Below the pieces are notes generated by a model. The model was not told where the DNA came from and did no database searches. It saw only the letters and a program-made list of their open reading frames with translations. From Streptosporangiaceae bacterium (GTDB taxonomy: Bacteria > Actinomycetota > Actinomycetes > Streptosporangiales > Streptosporangiaceae), in contig JASHQP010000366.1 of NCBI GenBank assembly GCA_030039095.1, positions 1-9,580 of the forward strand: a stretch of DNA of 9,580 nt, in the 5' to 3' direction. The translations under genes were made by a program, and so were the position numbers. Below are positions 1 to 6,873 of the stretch, one piece after another. The first letter of the stretch is position 1; each line of letters opens with the position of its first letter.

Positions 1-13
1 CTTGGCACCAGCC

Positions 14-544
14 TCAGCCGGGCGCTCGTTTTCCGGGGGACGCGGGGTCGGAGCCCCCGCGGGTGGGCATCGCGATGCGGCGGCCCGCGGTGGGCGGGAC
101 GGGCAGCGCCGCGTGCTGGGCGGCGAGCGCGTCGACGGCGTTGCGGCGGGGCTGCGGCATGGGCGTCACCCGCTCGGACGCGATGTCGACGTGCAGGAAC
201 ATCAGCTCGTTCGCCGCCATCTCCTCGCCGCTCTCGGCGTCGGTCATCCGGTGGAACGCGTGCAGCCGCTTGGCGTCCACGCCGAGCAGCTGCGTGCTGT
301 ACCGCAGCCGCGCACCAGCGCGCACGCTGCGGAAGAAGCACAGGTGGCTCTCGACCGTATAGATGCTGCAGCCGGTCTGCTCACGGTACGCGGCGCCGAG
401 GCCGAGGTGGTCGAGGAACGCATCGGTCGCATCGGTGAACGCGAGCGCGTAGTAGCCGTCCATCATGTGGCCGTTGTAGTCGATCCAGTCCGCCGGCACC
501 GTGCGCTCGCCGGTGTCCAGCGGGACGGCAGCGCCGGCGCTCAC
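14..544 (-). CDS. Hot-dog fold acyl-CoA thioesterase, betainyl-CoA/carnitinyl-CoA thioesterase candidate (TE1)
   Basis: Predicted cytoplasmic 176-residue thioesterase of the 4HBT-like hot-dog family that accompanies carnitine dehydrogenases and is often fused to them. The N-terminal motif WIDYNGHM (residues 20-27) supplies the usual catalytic Asp/Asn-His region. It is followed by [19 protein letters not shown] and LMFLHVD, which are typical of the family. By family it should hydrolyse a small quaternary-ammonium acyl-CoA. Betainyl-CoA (giving glycine betaine) is the known substrate of relatives, and L-carnitinyl-CoA is a second possibility here. The GTG start overlaps the stop of the CaiD-like gene (GTGA), implying translational coupling; the Shine-Dalgarno sequence is weak. 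It is clearly paralogous to the thioesterase at 2502-2984. The last ~16 residues ([14 protein letters not shown]) are a low-complexity tail beyond the fold. It is the last gene read in the window, ending 13 bases from the edge. Family is sure; substrate is inferred. Confidence 0.85.
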   Translation of the reverse strand: MSAGAAVPLDTGERTVPADWIDYNGHMMDGYYALAFTDATDAFLDHLGLGAAYREQTGCSIYTVESHLCFFRSVRAGARLRYSTQLLGVDAKRLHAFHRMTDAESGEEMAANELMFLHVDIASERVTPMPQPRRNAVDALAAQHAALPVPPTAGRRIAMPTRGGSDPASPGKRAPG

Positions 545-1335
545 CGGCCCTGCCAGACCGGCGGTCGGCGCTCGGCGAACGCCCGGGCACCCTCGGCGGC
601 GTCGGCCGATCCGAGCATCGCCCGGTAGGCGGGCAGGCTGCCGTTGCGCTGGATCCCGTACCCCGCACCCACCCCGGTGGCCTCGGTCTCGCGCAGGATC
701 TCCAGCACGGCGGCGACGGACAGCGGCGCCGCCGAGCAGATCCCGTCCGCCAGCTCACGCGCCGCGGTCATCAGCTCCCCGCCCGGGACGACCCGGTTGA
801 CCAGCCCCCACCGTGCCGCCTCGGCTGCGGTCAGCCGCCTGCCGGTGAGCAGCAGCTCGACCGCGATCGGGCGGGGCAGCCGGACGGGCAGCCGCAGCAA
901 TCCCCCGGCGTCCGGGACCAGGCCGAGCGTCACCTCGGTGAGCGCGAACTCGGCGTGCTCGGCCGCCACGACCAGGTCGGCGGCCAGGACCAGCTCGAAG
1001 CCGCCGCCGAACGCGAGCCCGTTGACGGCGGCGATCACCGGCTTGCCGAGGTCGAGGAACTCAGTGAGCCCGGCGAACCCGCCGGGGCCGTGGTCGGCGT
1101 CCACGCCCTCGCCGCCGGCCGCCGCCTTCAGGTCCCAGCCCGCGCAGAAGAACCGCTCCCCCGCCCCGGTCAGGATCCCGACCCGCAGCCCCGGGTCGCG
1201 GCGCAGCCTGTCGAACGCGGCGTACAGCTCCCGGCTGGTCGCCACGTCGACCGCGTTCGCCTTGGGCTTGTCCAGCGTGACGATCAGCGTCTGGTCTTCC
1301 ACGGTCGTGCGGACCGTGGCGTTCAAGGCAGTCAA
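541..1335 (-). CDS. caiD: Crotonobetainyl-CoA hydratase (CaiD-like crotonase)
   Basis: Crotonase-family enzyme of 264 residues, predicted to hydrate crotonobetainyl-CoA to L-carnitinyl-CoA reversibly in the cytoplasm. It matches my recollection of E. coli CaiD (about 261 residues) almost block for block: [10 protein letters not shown] (21-30), [17 protein letters not shown] (57-73), [10 protein letters not shown] (83-92), [17 protein letters not shown] (99-115), LVPDAGG (139-145) and a C-terminus ending PVWQGR. The two crotonase acid residues are present at Glu114 (GGGFEL) and Glu134 (FALTEVTLG). The start is TTG. The preceding gene's TAA abuts it directly, and a GGAG sits 5 bases upstream. 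A second TTG three codons in would match CaiD's N-terminal length better but lies 14 bases from that GGAG, so the first is preferred. The stop overlaps the GTG of the next thioesterase gene. Ordinary enoyl-CoA hydratases lack the WDLKAAA and [10 protein letters not shown] blocks, so this specific call is strong. Confidence 0.92.
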   Translation of the reverse strand: MTALNATVRTTVEDQTLIVTLDKPKANAVDVATSRELYAAFDRLRRDPGLRVGILTGAGERFFCAGWDLKAAAGGEGVDADHGPGGFAGLTEFLDLGKPVIAAVNGLAFGGGFELVLAADLVVAAEHAEFALTEVTLGLVPDAGGLLRLPVRLPRPIAVELLLTGRRLTAAEAARWGLVNRVVPGGELMTAARELADGICSAAPLSVAAVLEILRETEATGVGAGYGIQRNGSLPAYRAMLGSADAAEGARAFAERRPPVWQGR

Positions 1336-2505
1336 TTAGGCTCCGTACGGTCGCAAAAGTGAGCGGGCAATGATCTGGCGCTGTATCTCGCTGGTGCCAT
1401 CCCAGATTCTCTCTACCCTGGCATCCCGCCACCAGCGCTCGACGGGCAGCTCGGCCATCAGCCCCATGCCGCCGAACGTCTGCACCGCGGCGTCGGTGAC
1501 CCGGCCGAGCATCTCCGAGGCGTACAGCTTGGCCATCCCAGCGTCCGCGTCCGTCATCGCCCCGCGATCGAGGCGGGCGGCGGCGCGCAGCGTGAGCAGC
1601 TCGGCCGCCTCGAGCTCGGTGGCCATGTCCGCGAGCCGGAACCCGACGCCCTGGAACCGGCCGATCGGCTGGCCGAACTGCCGGCGGTTCGCGGCCCATT
1701 CCGTCGCCGCCTCCAGCACCCGTCGCGCGCGGCCGACGCTGGTCGCGGCCACGGTGAGCCGGGTCGCGCCGAGCCACTGGCCCATCAGCTCGAAGCCGCG
1801 GCCCTCCTCGCCGAGCCGGCTGGCCACCGGCACCTTGCACCCGGAGAAGATCAGCTCGCACTGGTGGTAGCCGCGGTTGGACACGCACGGCGGGCCCCGG
1901 CGCACCTCGAGACCGGGCGCGGATTTGTCCACCAGCAGCGTCGTGATCAGCTTCTTCGGGCCGCGCGGGGTCTGCTCGACCCCGGTGGCCGCGAACAGGA
2001 TCACGAAGTCCGCCACGTCCGCGTGACTGATGAAGTGCTTCGTCCCGTTGATCACGTAGCAGTCGCCGGAACGCGCCGCCGTGGTGCTCATCGAGCGGAC
2101 GTCGGAACCCGCGCCGGGCTCGGTCATCGCCACGCAGTCGTGGCGCTCCCCGCGGATCGCGGGCAGCAGGTACCGCTCGCGCTGCTCGCCCTCGCAGGCC
2201 TGCAGGATGTTGCTGGGCCGCTCGACCAGCATCTGCAGCGCGTACGAGGCGCGGCCGAGCTCGCGCTCGGCGAGCATCACGCCGGTCGCGTCGAGGCCGC
2301 CGCCGCCGAGCTCGGCCGGCATGTTCGCGGCGTACAGGCCGGACGTGATCGCCTTGGCCCGGATCTCGCCGGCCAGGCCGGGCGGCACCTCGTCGAGCCG
2401 CTCGACCTCGTCCTCGTGCGGGTACAGCTCGCGCTCCACGAAGTCGCGCACGGTGGCGACGATCAGCCGCTGCTCCTGCGTAAGGTCGGTGTCCATCGCG
2501 CTCAT
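1336..2505 (-). CDS. Acyl-CoA dehydrogenase, probable gamma-butyrobetainyl-CoA/crotonobetainyl-CoA oxidoreductase
   Basis: FAD-dependent acyl-CoA dehydrogenase of 389 residues, normal length for the family. It shows an N-terminal helical domain, AMTEPGAGSDV (126-136) and INGTKHFIS (152-160) of the flavin/substrate domain, then RRQFGQPIGRFQ (274-285) and QTFGGMGLM (342-350) of the C-terminal helical domain. The terminal motif RIWDGTSEIQR places Asp369 where most relatives have the catalytic Glu (YEGTS). The isovaleryl-type alternative base position reads Thr248 (GATRL), so no Glu replaces it. The open frame runs 141 codons further upstream, but that part is out of frame inside the thioesterase gene. 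The ATG at 2505 forms an ATGA overlap with that gene's stop and begins normally (TDLTQEQR); ATG at 2496 is an alternative. Next to a CaiD-like hydratase, the likely role is oxidising gamma-butyrobetainyl-CoA to crotonobetainyl-CoA, passing electrons to ETF. It does not look like a close CaiA orthologue, so the substrate is inferred. Confidence 0.85.
   Translation of the reverse strand: MSAMDTDLTQEQRLIVATVRDFVERELYPHEDEVERLDEVPPGLAGEIRAKAITSGLYAANMPAELGGGGLDATGVMLAERELGRASYALQMLVERPSNILQACEGEQRERYLLPAIRGERHDCVAMTEPGAGSDVRSMSTTAARSGDCYVINGTKHFISHADVADFVILFAATGVEQTPRGPKKLITTLLVDKSAPGLEVRRGPPCVSNRGYHQCELIFSGCKVPVASRLGEEGRGFELMGQWLGATRLTVAATSVGRARRVLEAATEWAANRRQFGQPIGRFQGVGFRLADMATELEAAELLTLRAAARLDRGAMTDADAGMAKLYASEMLGRVTDAAVQTFGGMGLMAELPVERWWRDARVERIWDGTSEIQRQIIARSLLRPYGA
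1341..1344 (-). promoter_or_regulatory. Shine-Dalgarno GGAG that decides the TTG start of caiD
   Basis: On the minus strand GGAG lies inside the last sense codons of the acyl-CoA dehydrogenase gene (TAC GGA GCC TAA). CCTAA separates it from TTG at 1335, a 5-base spacing. The alternative TTG at 1326 would be 14 bases away. This supports the upstream TTG and couples caiD to the gene before it. Confidence 0.6.
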
Positions 2506-2984
2506 CCGTTCACGAGCCGGATGGAGCGGCCGACGTAGCCGGGCACCGGCAGCGCCGCGTGGGCTGCGCGGATCTGCGCCAGCCGCTCGGCGACGGCGGC
2601 CGGAAACGGCGCTGCCCGGCCCGCCGCCAGGTCGACGTGCAGCAGCAACTGCTCGGCCGTGGCGAGCACCGCGCCGGAGTCGCTGCTGATCTCGTGCGCG
2701 ATGTGCAGCCGCTTGGCGTCGACGCCGAGCACGAGCAGGGACAGCCGCAGCCGGTCCCCGGTGCGGGCCTGACCCAGGTGGCGCAGATGGGTCTCGGCGG
2801 TGAACAGCGACCGGCCGGCCGCGCGGTAGTCGTCGTCGACGCCGATGTAGCGGAAGAAGGCGTCCGCGCCGTCGCCGGCCACCAGCAGGTACGCGGACTC
2901 GGTCATGTGGCCGTTGTAGTCGGCCCACTCCGCCGCGACCTCGGTCTCGTGCAGCCGCAGCGGGGCGTCGATCACGCGCGCCAT
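2502..2984 (-). CDS. Hot-dog fold acyl-CoA thioesterase, second paralogue (TE2)
   Basis: Predicted cytoplasmic 160-residue 4HBT-like thioesterase, clearly paralogous to the one at 14-544. Both carry DYNGHM at residues 22-27, [13 protein letters not shown] and AAHAALPVP (AQHAALPVP in the other). It differs in the substrate-facing region: TESAYLLVAGDGADAF here against [16 protein letters not shown] there. It probably cleaves betainyl-CoA or L-carnitinyl-CoA; sequence alone does not say which. The ATG at 2984 overlaps by one base (TGATG) the stop of a 15-codon mini-ORF and is preceded by a purine-rich GGAGAGGG four bases upstream. Its own stop overlaps the acyl-CoA dehydrogenase start (ATGA). 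Sitting between a transporter ATPase and the acyl-CoA enzymes, it belongs to the same transcript. Confidence 0.85.
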   Translation of the reverse strand: MARVIDAPLRLHETEVAAEWADYNGHMTESAYLLVAGDGADAFFRYIGVDDDYRAAGRSLFTAETHLRHLGQARTGDRLRLSLLVLGVDAKRLHIAHEISSDSGAVLATAEQLLLHVDLAAGRAAPFPAAVAERLAQIRAAHAALPVPGYVGRSIRLVNG

Positions 2985-3019
2985 CAGCCCTCTCCGACGG
3001 AGACCGTCATCGCAGGCAC
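2984..3019. repeat. Imperfect direct repeat, copy 2 (44-bp offset)
   Basis: These 36 bases match positions 3028-3063 at 29 of 36 sites by hand alignment. The offset of 44 is not a multiple of three, so the two copies lie in different frames, yet each is open in its own frame and each ends in TGA. The copy supplies the GGAGAGGG Shine-Dalgarno sequence of the downstream thioesterase gene. Confidence 0.75.
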
Positions 3020-3031
3020 CCGCTCACTCAT
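2984..3031 (-). CDS. Possible 15-codon coupled mini-ORF duplicating the ATPase C-terminus
   Basis: A short ORF, MSERVPAMTVSVGEG, fits exactly between the ATPase and thioesterase genes. Its ATG at 3031 overlaps the ATPase stop (ATGA), and its stop overlaps the thioesterase start (TGATG). Residues 5-15 repeat the ATPase C-terminus (VPKMTVSVGEG) with one substitution, while five codons differ silently. GGGGAGGG precedes the ATG but almost touches it, which is poor spacing. A GTG at 3019 (codon 5) lies about 12 bases from that site and is an alternative start. It could be a translated leader that carries ribosomes to the thioesterase start, a relic of a lost second ATPase gene, or untranslated duplication debris. 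No function is claimed for the peptide. Confidence 0.3.
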   Translation of the reverse strand: MSERVPAMTVSVGEG

Positions 3032-3063
3032 CCCTCCCCAACGGACACCGTCATCTTCGGCAC
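3028..3063. repeat. Imperfect direct repeat, copy 1 (end of ATPase gene)
   Basis: This is the last 11 codons plus stop of the double-ATPase gene and the partner of the repeat at 2984-3019. Differences between copies, on the minus strand: CCG/CCT, AAG/GCG, GTG/GTC, GTT/GTC, GGG/GGA and GGA/GGC. Only AAG/GCG (Lys/Ala) changes the amino acid. Confidence 0.75.
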
Positions 3064-4866
3064 GTCGGCGAGAAGCTGCTGGGTGTACGCGTCCTTCGGC
3101 GCCTCGAGCACCTCGGCCACCGTGCCACGCTCGCAGATCCTGCCGTCGTTCATGACCACGACGTGGTCGGCGATGCTGCGCACCAGCGGCAGGTTGTGCG
3201 TGATGAAGATCATCGACAGGCCGCGCTCGTGCTGCAGGCCGCGCAGCAGCTCGACGATCGCGGCCTGCACGGACACGTCGAGCGCGGAGGTGACCTCGTC
3301 GCAGACGAGCAGGTCCGGCTCGAGGATCAGCGCGCGGGCGATCGCGACCCGCTGCCGCTCGCCGCCGGAGAGCTGATCGGGGTACAGGCCGACGAACGAC
3401 TCGCGGAGCGCGGCGGAGGTCAGCGCGGCCACCACCCGCTCGTACCGCTCGCCGGCGGGAAGCTTCTCGAAGTGAGCCAGCGGCTGCTCCACGATCTGGC
3501 CTACGGTCCGGCGCGGGTTCAGCGCCAGGTACGGGTTCTGCGACACGTACTGGATCCGCCGCAGCTGGTCACCGCTGCGGCGGCGGATGCCGGCGGTCAG
3601 CGCCTTGCCGGAGAACGTGACGTCGCCGCGCCACGTCGGGTGCAGCCCGACCAGGCACCGGGCCAGCGTCGTCTTCCCGGACCCGGACATGCCGACCACG
3701 GCCACGCACCGGCGGCCCGGCACCGCGAACGTCAGGTCGGTCAGCACGGTCTTGCGGCCGTAGGTGGCCGACAAATCCCGCACGCTGAGCAGCTCTTCCG
3801 TGGAACCAGGGCCTGCCGGCCTCGCCACCGGCCCGTTCTCGGTCCCGGCCAGCGCCGCGACCTCGAGAGCCTTCAGGCATCGCGCGGCGTGGCCCGTCGG
3901 CGACACCTCGGCCATCGGCGGCTGCCCGGCCTCGCACTCCGGCACGGCGAACTCGCACCGGGGCTGGAAGAAGCAGCCCGTGGGCCGGCTGCCGGGCCGG
4001 GGCGGCTGCCCGGCGAGGCCGGTCAGCACCTGGGAGCGGTCCAGCGACGGGACCGCCTGCAGCAGGCGGCGGCTGTACGGGTGCGACGGGGTGGTGAACA
4101 CCTCGCGCGCCGGGCCGACCTCGGCGAGCCTGCCCGCGTACAGCACCGCGACGTGGTCGGCGATCTCGGCGACCACGGCCAGGTCGTGGCTGATGTACAC
4201 GGCCGCGACTCGGTAGGAGCGGCACAGGTCCCTGATGGTCTCCAGCACCCGGCGCTGCGTGGTCACGTCCAGGCCGGTGGTCGGCTCGTCGAGCACGATC
4301 AGCTGCGGCCGGCAGGCGAACGCCATCGCGAGCCCGACCCGCTGCTGCTGCCCGCCGGAGAGCTGGTGTGGGTAGGAGGTCAGGATGCCGGGCACCGTGG
4401 ACAGTCCAACCTCGGCGAGCATGTCGGTCAGCCGCTGGGCGCGCGCGCTGTCGTCGGCGTCCTCGTAGTAGGCGAGGACCTCGCGGAGCTGGGTTCCGAT
4501 CTTCAGCGTGGGGTTCAGCGCGCTCGACGGGTCCTGCGGCACGTAGGCGACCTGGCGGCCGCGCAGGTGCTGCAGGTCCTTCGGTGACAGCGGAAGGATG
4601 TCCTGGCCGTCGACGACGACCTTGCCACCGCCGATGACCAGGCCGCGGCGGACGTGGCCGAGCAGCGCCAGCGCCATCGTGGTCTTGCCGGATCCGGACT
4701 CGCCCACCAGGCCGAGCACCTCGCCCGGCTGAACCTCGAACGAGATCTCGTCGACCACGTCGACGGCCTGCCGGCCGCGTGACGGCGCCCACAGCACCTG
4801 CAGCCCGTCGACGACCAGCCGCAGCTCCGGCGGATCCGTGCGGCCGTTGGCCGGGGTGGCGGTCAT
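3028..4866 (-). CDS. Double ABC ATPase (DppD-DppF-type fusion) of a family-5 importer
   Basis: Cytoplasmic ATPase of 612 residues carrying both nucleotide-binding domains of a dipeptide/oligopeptide-type importer. Domain 1: Walker A GESGSGKT (55-62), signature LSGGQQQR (169-176), Walker B LIVLDEP (189-195), H-loop His227. Next comes the Oligo_HPY region with Cys298, Cys304, Cys311 and Cys330, the four-cysteine set that in DppD/OppD-type proteins can hold an iron-sulfur cluster. A linker (~336-358) leads to domain 2: Walker A GMSGSGKT (392-399), signature LSGGERQR (499-506), Walker B LLVCDE (519-524), H-loop His557. Both sites look catalytically intact. Single-chain double ATPases are common for this transporter type in actinobacteria (compare GsiA). 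The ATG overlaps the DppC-like permease stop (ATGA). The C-terminal 11 codons are duplicated just downstream. Family is certain; the transported solute is not shown by the ATPase. Confidence 0.95.
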   Translation of the reverse strand: MTATPANGRTDPPELRLVVDGLQVLWAPSRGRQAVDVVDEISFEVQPGEVLGLVGESGSGKTTMALALLGHVRRGLVIGGGKVVVDGQDILPLSPKDLQHLRGRQVAYVPQDPSSALNPTLKIGTQLREVLAYYEDADDSARAQRLTDMLAEVGLSTVPGILTSYPHQLSGGQQQRVGLAMAFACRPQLIVLDEPTTGLDVTTQRRVLETIRDLCRSYRVAAVYISHDLAVVAEIADHVAVLYAGRLAEVGPAREVFTTPSHPYSRRLLQAVPSLDRSQVLTGLAGQPPRPGSRPTGCFFQPRCEFAVPECEAGQPPMAEVSPTGHAARCLKALEVAALAGTENGPVARPAGPGSTEELLSVRDLSATYGRKTVLTDLTFAVPGRRCVAVVGMSGSGKTTLARCLVGLHPTWRGDVTFSGKALTAGIRRRSGDQLRRIQYVSQNPYLALNPRRTVGQIVEQPLAHFEKLPAGERYERVVAALTSAALRESFVGLYPDQLSGGERQRVAIARALILEPDLLVCDEVTSALDVSVQAAIVELLRGLQHERGLSMIFITHNLPLVRSIADHVVVMNDGRICERGTVAEVLEAPKDAYTQQLLADVPKMTVSVGEG

Positions 4867-5804
4867 GACGTCGCTCCGGCCGCCGTGATGCCGGGCAGCA
4901 GCGCGTCATCCGCGCCGCGCCCGACGCCGAGCGACGCGCGGGCAATGGCGTCCGTGAGCGTGTTCGTCCCGATGGTCAGCGCAGCGATGAGCAACACCGG
5001 CGCCAGCACCCCCCATGGATTGGCCACCAGGCCGATCCGGTTCTCGTTGATCATGTATCCCCAGTCCGGGGTGGGCGGCTGCACGCCGAACCCGAGGAAG
5101 CTCAGCCCGGCGATCACCAGGATCGAGTACGTGAGCCGCAGCCCCAGCTCCACCATCAGCACCGAGGTCAGGTTCGGCAGGACCTCCCGGCGCATCACCT
5201 TGCGCGCGGGCATGCCGATGATCTGCGCGGCCCTGACGTAGTCCCGCTCGCAGATGTCCAGGGCCGCGGCCCTGGTCACGCGGGCCACCTGCGGCGCGTG
5301 CGAGATCGCCACCGCGAGGACTATCAGCCAGATCTTCGGTCCGAGGATGCTGACCAGCAGCAGCGCGAACACGAGCTGCGGGAACGCGAGCACGATGTCG
5401 ACGGTGCGCATGAGGACGGCGTCCCAGCGCCCGCCGAAGTACGCCGCGGTCACGCCCCAGGCGGCGCCCACGCCCACGCCGAGCAGGGTGGCGATCGCCG
5501 CCATCAGCAGCAGCTGCCAGCCTCCGTCGAGCGTGCGGCTCAGCACATCCCGGCCGAGCGTGTCACCGCCGAGCGGGAAGTTCAGCGACGGGTTGGCGAA
5601 CGGCCTGGTGACGAAGTTGTCGGCGGGGTAAGGAGCCAGGGCCGGGCCGATCGCGGCGATGAGCACGACGACCCCGACGATCCCGAGCCCGATCGCGCCG
5701 CGCGGGGTGCGCACCGCCCGGCCGAGCACCGCCACCCACTCCCGCCGGCGTGCCCGTCTGCGCCCGGCGGTCTGAAGAACCTCCAGCGCCGCGGTGGAAG
5801 CCAT
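4863..5804 (-). CDS. DppC/OppC-type ABC transporter permease
   Basis: Inner-membrane permease of 313 residues. It has an Arg-rich cytoplasmic N-terminus (RRRARRR, 15-21) and a first membrane helix at ~36-57. The conserved FPLGGDTLGRDVLSR (76-90), a hallmark of the DppC subtype, follows, then further helices at ~97-118, 135-156, 159-172, 212-238 and 263-283. The EAA loop that docks onto the ATPase is at ~190-211 (VRAAQIIGMPARK...LPN), followed by LSFLGFGVQPPTPDWG (234-249), also typical of the subtype. The ATG at 5804 has an excellent Shine-Dalgarno GGAGGTGA and lies 13 bases after the DppB-like gene's stop. It should pair with that permease and the double ATPase to form one importer. Confidence 0.94.
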   Translation of the reverse strand: MASTAALEVLQTAGRRRARRREWVAVLGRAVRTPRGAIGLGIVGVVVLIAAIGPALAPYPADNFVTRPFANPSLNFPLGGDTLGRDVLSRTLDGGWQLLLMAAIATLLGVGVGAAWGVTAAYFGGRWDAVLMRTVDIVLAFPQLVFALLLVSILGPKIWLIVLAVAISHAPQVARVTRAAALDICERDYVRAAQIIGMPARKVMRREVLPNLTSVLMVELGLRLTYSILVIAGLSFLGFGVQPPTPDWGYMINENRIGLVANPWGVLAPVLLIAALTIGTNTLTDAIARASLGVGRGADDALLPGITAAGATS

Positions 5805-5808
5805 TGGG

Positions 5809-5816
5809 TCACCTCC
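5809..5816 (-). promoter_or_regulatory. Strong Shine-Dalgarno for the DppC-like permease
   Basis: GGAGGTGA on the minus strand is near-perfect anti-16S complementarity and ends 4 bases before the ATG at 5804. It partly overlaps the stop codon of the upstream permease gene. It is the strongest ribosome site inside the transporter block. Confidence 0.75.
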
Positions 5817-5817
5817 G

Positions 5818-6834
5818 TCAGGACCGGGGCAGCCGCCGCCGCGGACTGGCGGCGAGCGACACCATGTCGGTTGCGATGTTCACGACCACGTAGAAGGCGG
5901 CCAGCAGGATCACGATGAACTGGATCACCGGGATGTCGCGGTCGGACACCGCGTTGACCAGCCCCTGGCCGAGGCCGGGGTAGTTGAACACGTACTCAAC
6001 GACGACCACTCCGCCGGCCAGGTAGAGGAAGTTGAGCCCGATCACCTGGATCGTCGGGGCTATCGCGTTGGGCAGCGCATGGAAGATCAGGACCCGGCGC
6101 CGGGACAGGCCCTTGAGCGTGGCCATCTCGACGTAGTCGCTCTCCAGCGCGTCGATCATCGCGGCGCGCATCATCCGGAACGTGTACGGGACGATCACGA
6201 TGACGAGCGTGGCGACCGGCAGCACCAGCAGCGTCGGGTCGGACCACGGCGCCACGCCCGGCGGGAACACCGAGACCGCGGGGAAGATGTGCCAGATCAC
6301 GGCCGCGAAGAAGATCACCAGCGCCATCGCGACGACGAACTCGGGCAGCGCCGTGACCGCGAGCGCGGTGACCGACAGGACGTGATCGAGCCAGCTGTCA
6401 CGGCGCGCCGCAGCCAGCACGCCGAGCGCCAGGCCGATCAGCGTGCCGATGACGCCGGCCAGCAGCACGAGCACCGCGGTGTTGACGACGCGCCCTCCGA
6501 CCAGGGAGCTCACCGACGCGCCGCTGACGAGGGAGGTACCCGGGTTGCCGCTCAGCAGCCCGGTCAGCCAGGTCCAGTACTGCTCGACCGCGGGACGGTT
6601 CAGGTGCATCTGCAGCTCGAGCGCGTGCAGCCGCTGCGGCGTCGCGGTGTTCTGCAGCACCGCCGACGCCGCGTTGCCCGGCAGCACCTGGGTCGCGGCG
6701 AAGACCAGGATGGAGACACAGAACAGCGTGATCACGCCGAACCCGAGCCGTCGCAGCAGCGTGTTCCACAGCGGGTGCGCCTTGGGGGTACGCGCCGCGC
6801 CGGCCGGCTTAGCCGGCGCCGTCAGTTCGGCCAT
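5818..6834 (-). CDS. DppB/OppB-type ABC transporter permease
   Basis: Inner-membrane permease of 338 residues. The Pro/Ala-rich N-terminus is followed by a first membrane helix (~30-50) running into VLPGN, where DppB proteins usually read PGDP. A long periplasmic loop follows, then helices at ~117-141, 152-180, 201-216, 262-283 and 302-326. The EAA loop is at ~235-260 (VEMATLKGLSRRRVL...LPNAIAP), with the conserved Gly242. VEYVFNYPGLGQ (279-290) and a C-terminal helix ending near DMV are characteristic of DppB. The ATG at 6834 follows the solute-binding-protein gene after 39 bases, with AAGGA 9 bases upstream. It partners the 4863-5804 permease. Solute specificity cannot be read from the permease. 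Confidence 0.94.
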   Translation of the reverse strand: MAELTAPAKPAGAARTPKAHPLWNTLLRRLGFGVITLFCVSILVFAATQVLPGNAASAVLQNTATPQRLHALELQMHLNRPAVEQYWTWLTGLLSGNPGTSLVSGASVSSLVGGRVVNTAVLVLLAGVIGTLIGLALGVLAAARRDSWLDHVLSVTALAVTALPEFVVAMALVIFFAAVIWHIFPAVSVFPPGVAPWSDPTLLVLPVATLVIVIVPYTFRMMRAAMIDALESDYVEMATLKGLSRRRVLIFHALPNAIAPTIQVIGLNFLYLAGGVVVVEYVFNYPGLGQGLVNAVSDRDIPVIQFIVILLAAFYVVVNIATDMVSLAASPRRRLPRS

Positions 6835-6873
6835 GCCGAGGGTTCCTTCCGTGCACGGCGGCTCGCGGCAGCC

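Noticed and set aside
41..61. Inverted repeat CGCGGGG / CCCCGCG, a possible terminator
   Set aside because: It lies inside the end of the last thioesterase gene and is not followed by a T-run on either strand, so it does not look like an intrinsic terminator.
541..1335. Generic enoyl-CoA hydratase of fatty-acid oxidation
   Set aside because: The WDLKAAA and [10 protein letters not shown] blocks and the PVW..GR C-terminus are specific to CaiD-type hydratases rather than ordinary crotonases.
2506..2928. N-terminal extension of the acyl-CoA dehydrogenase frame by 141 codons
   Set aside because: The extension is an Arg-rich out-of-frame reading of the thioesterase gene. The ATGA overlap start at 2505 gives a normal family length and N-terminus.
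3163..4587. 474-codon plus-strand open frame opposite the ATPase gene
   Set aside because: Same third-position GC effect. The translation has no motif, while the opposite strand encodes two complete ABC domains.
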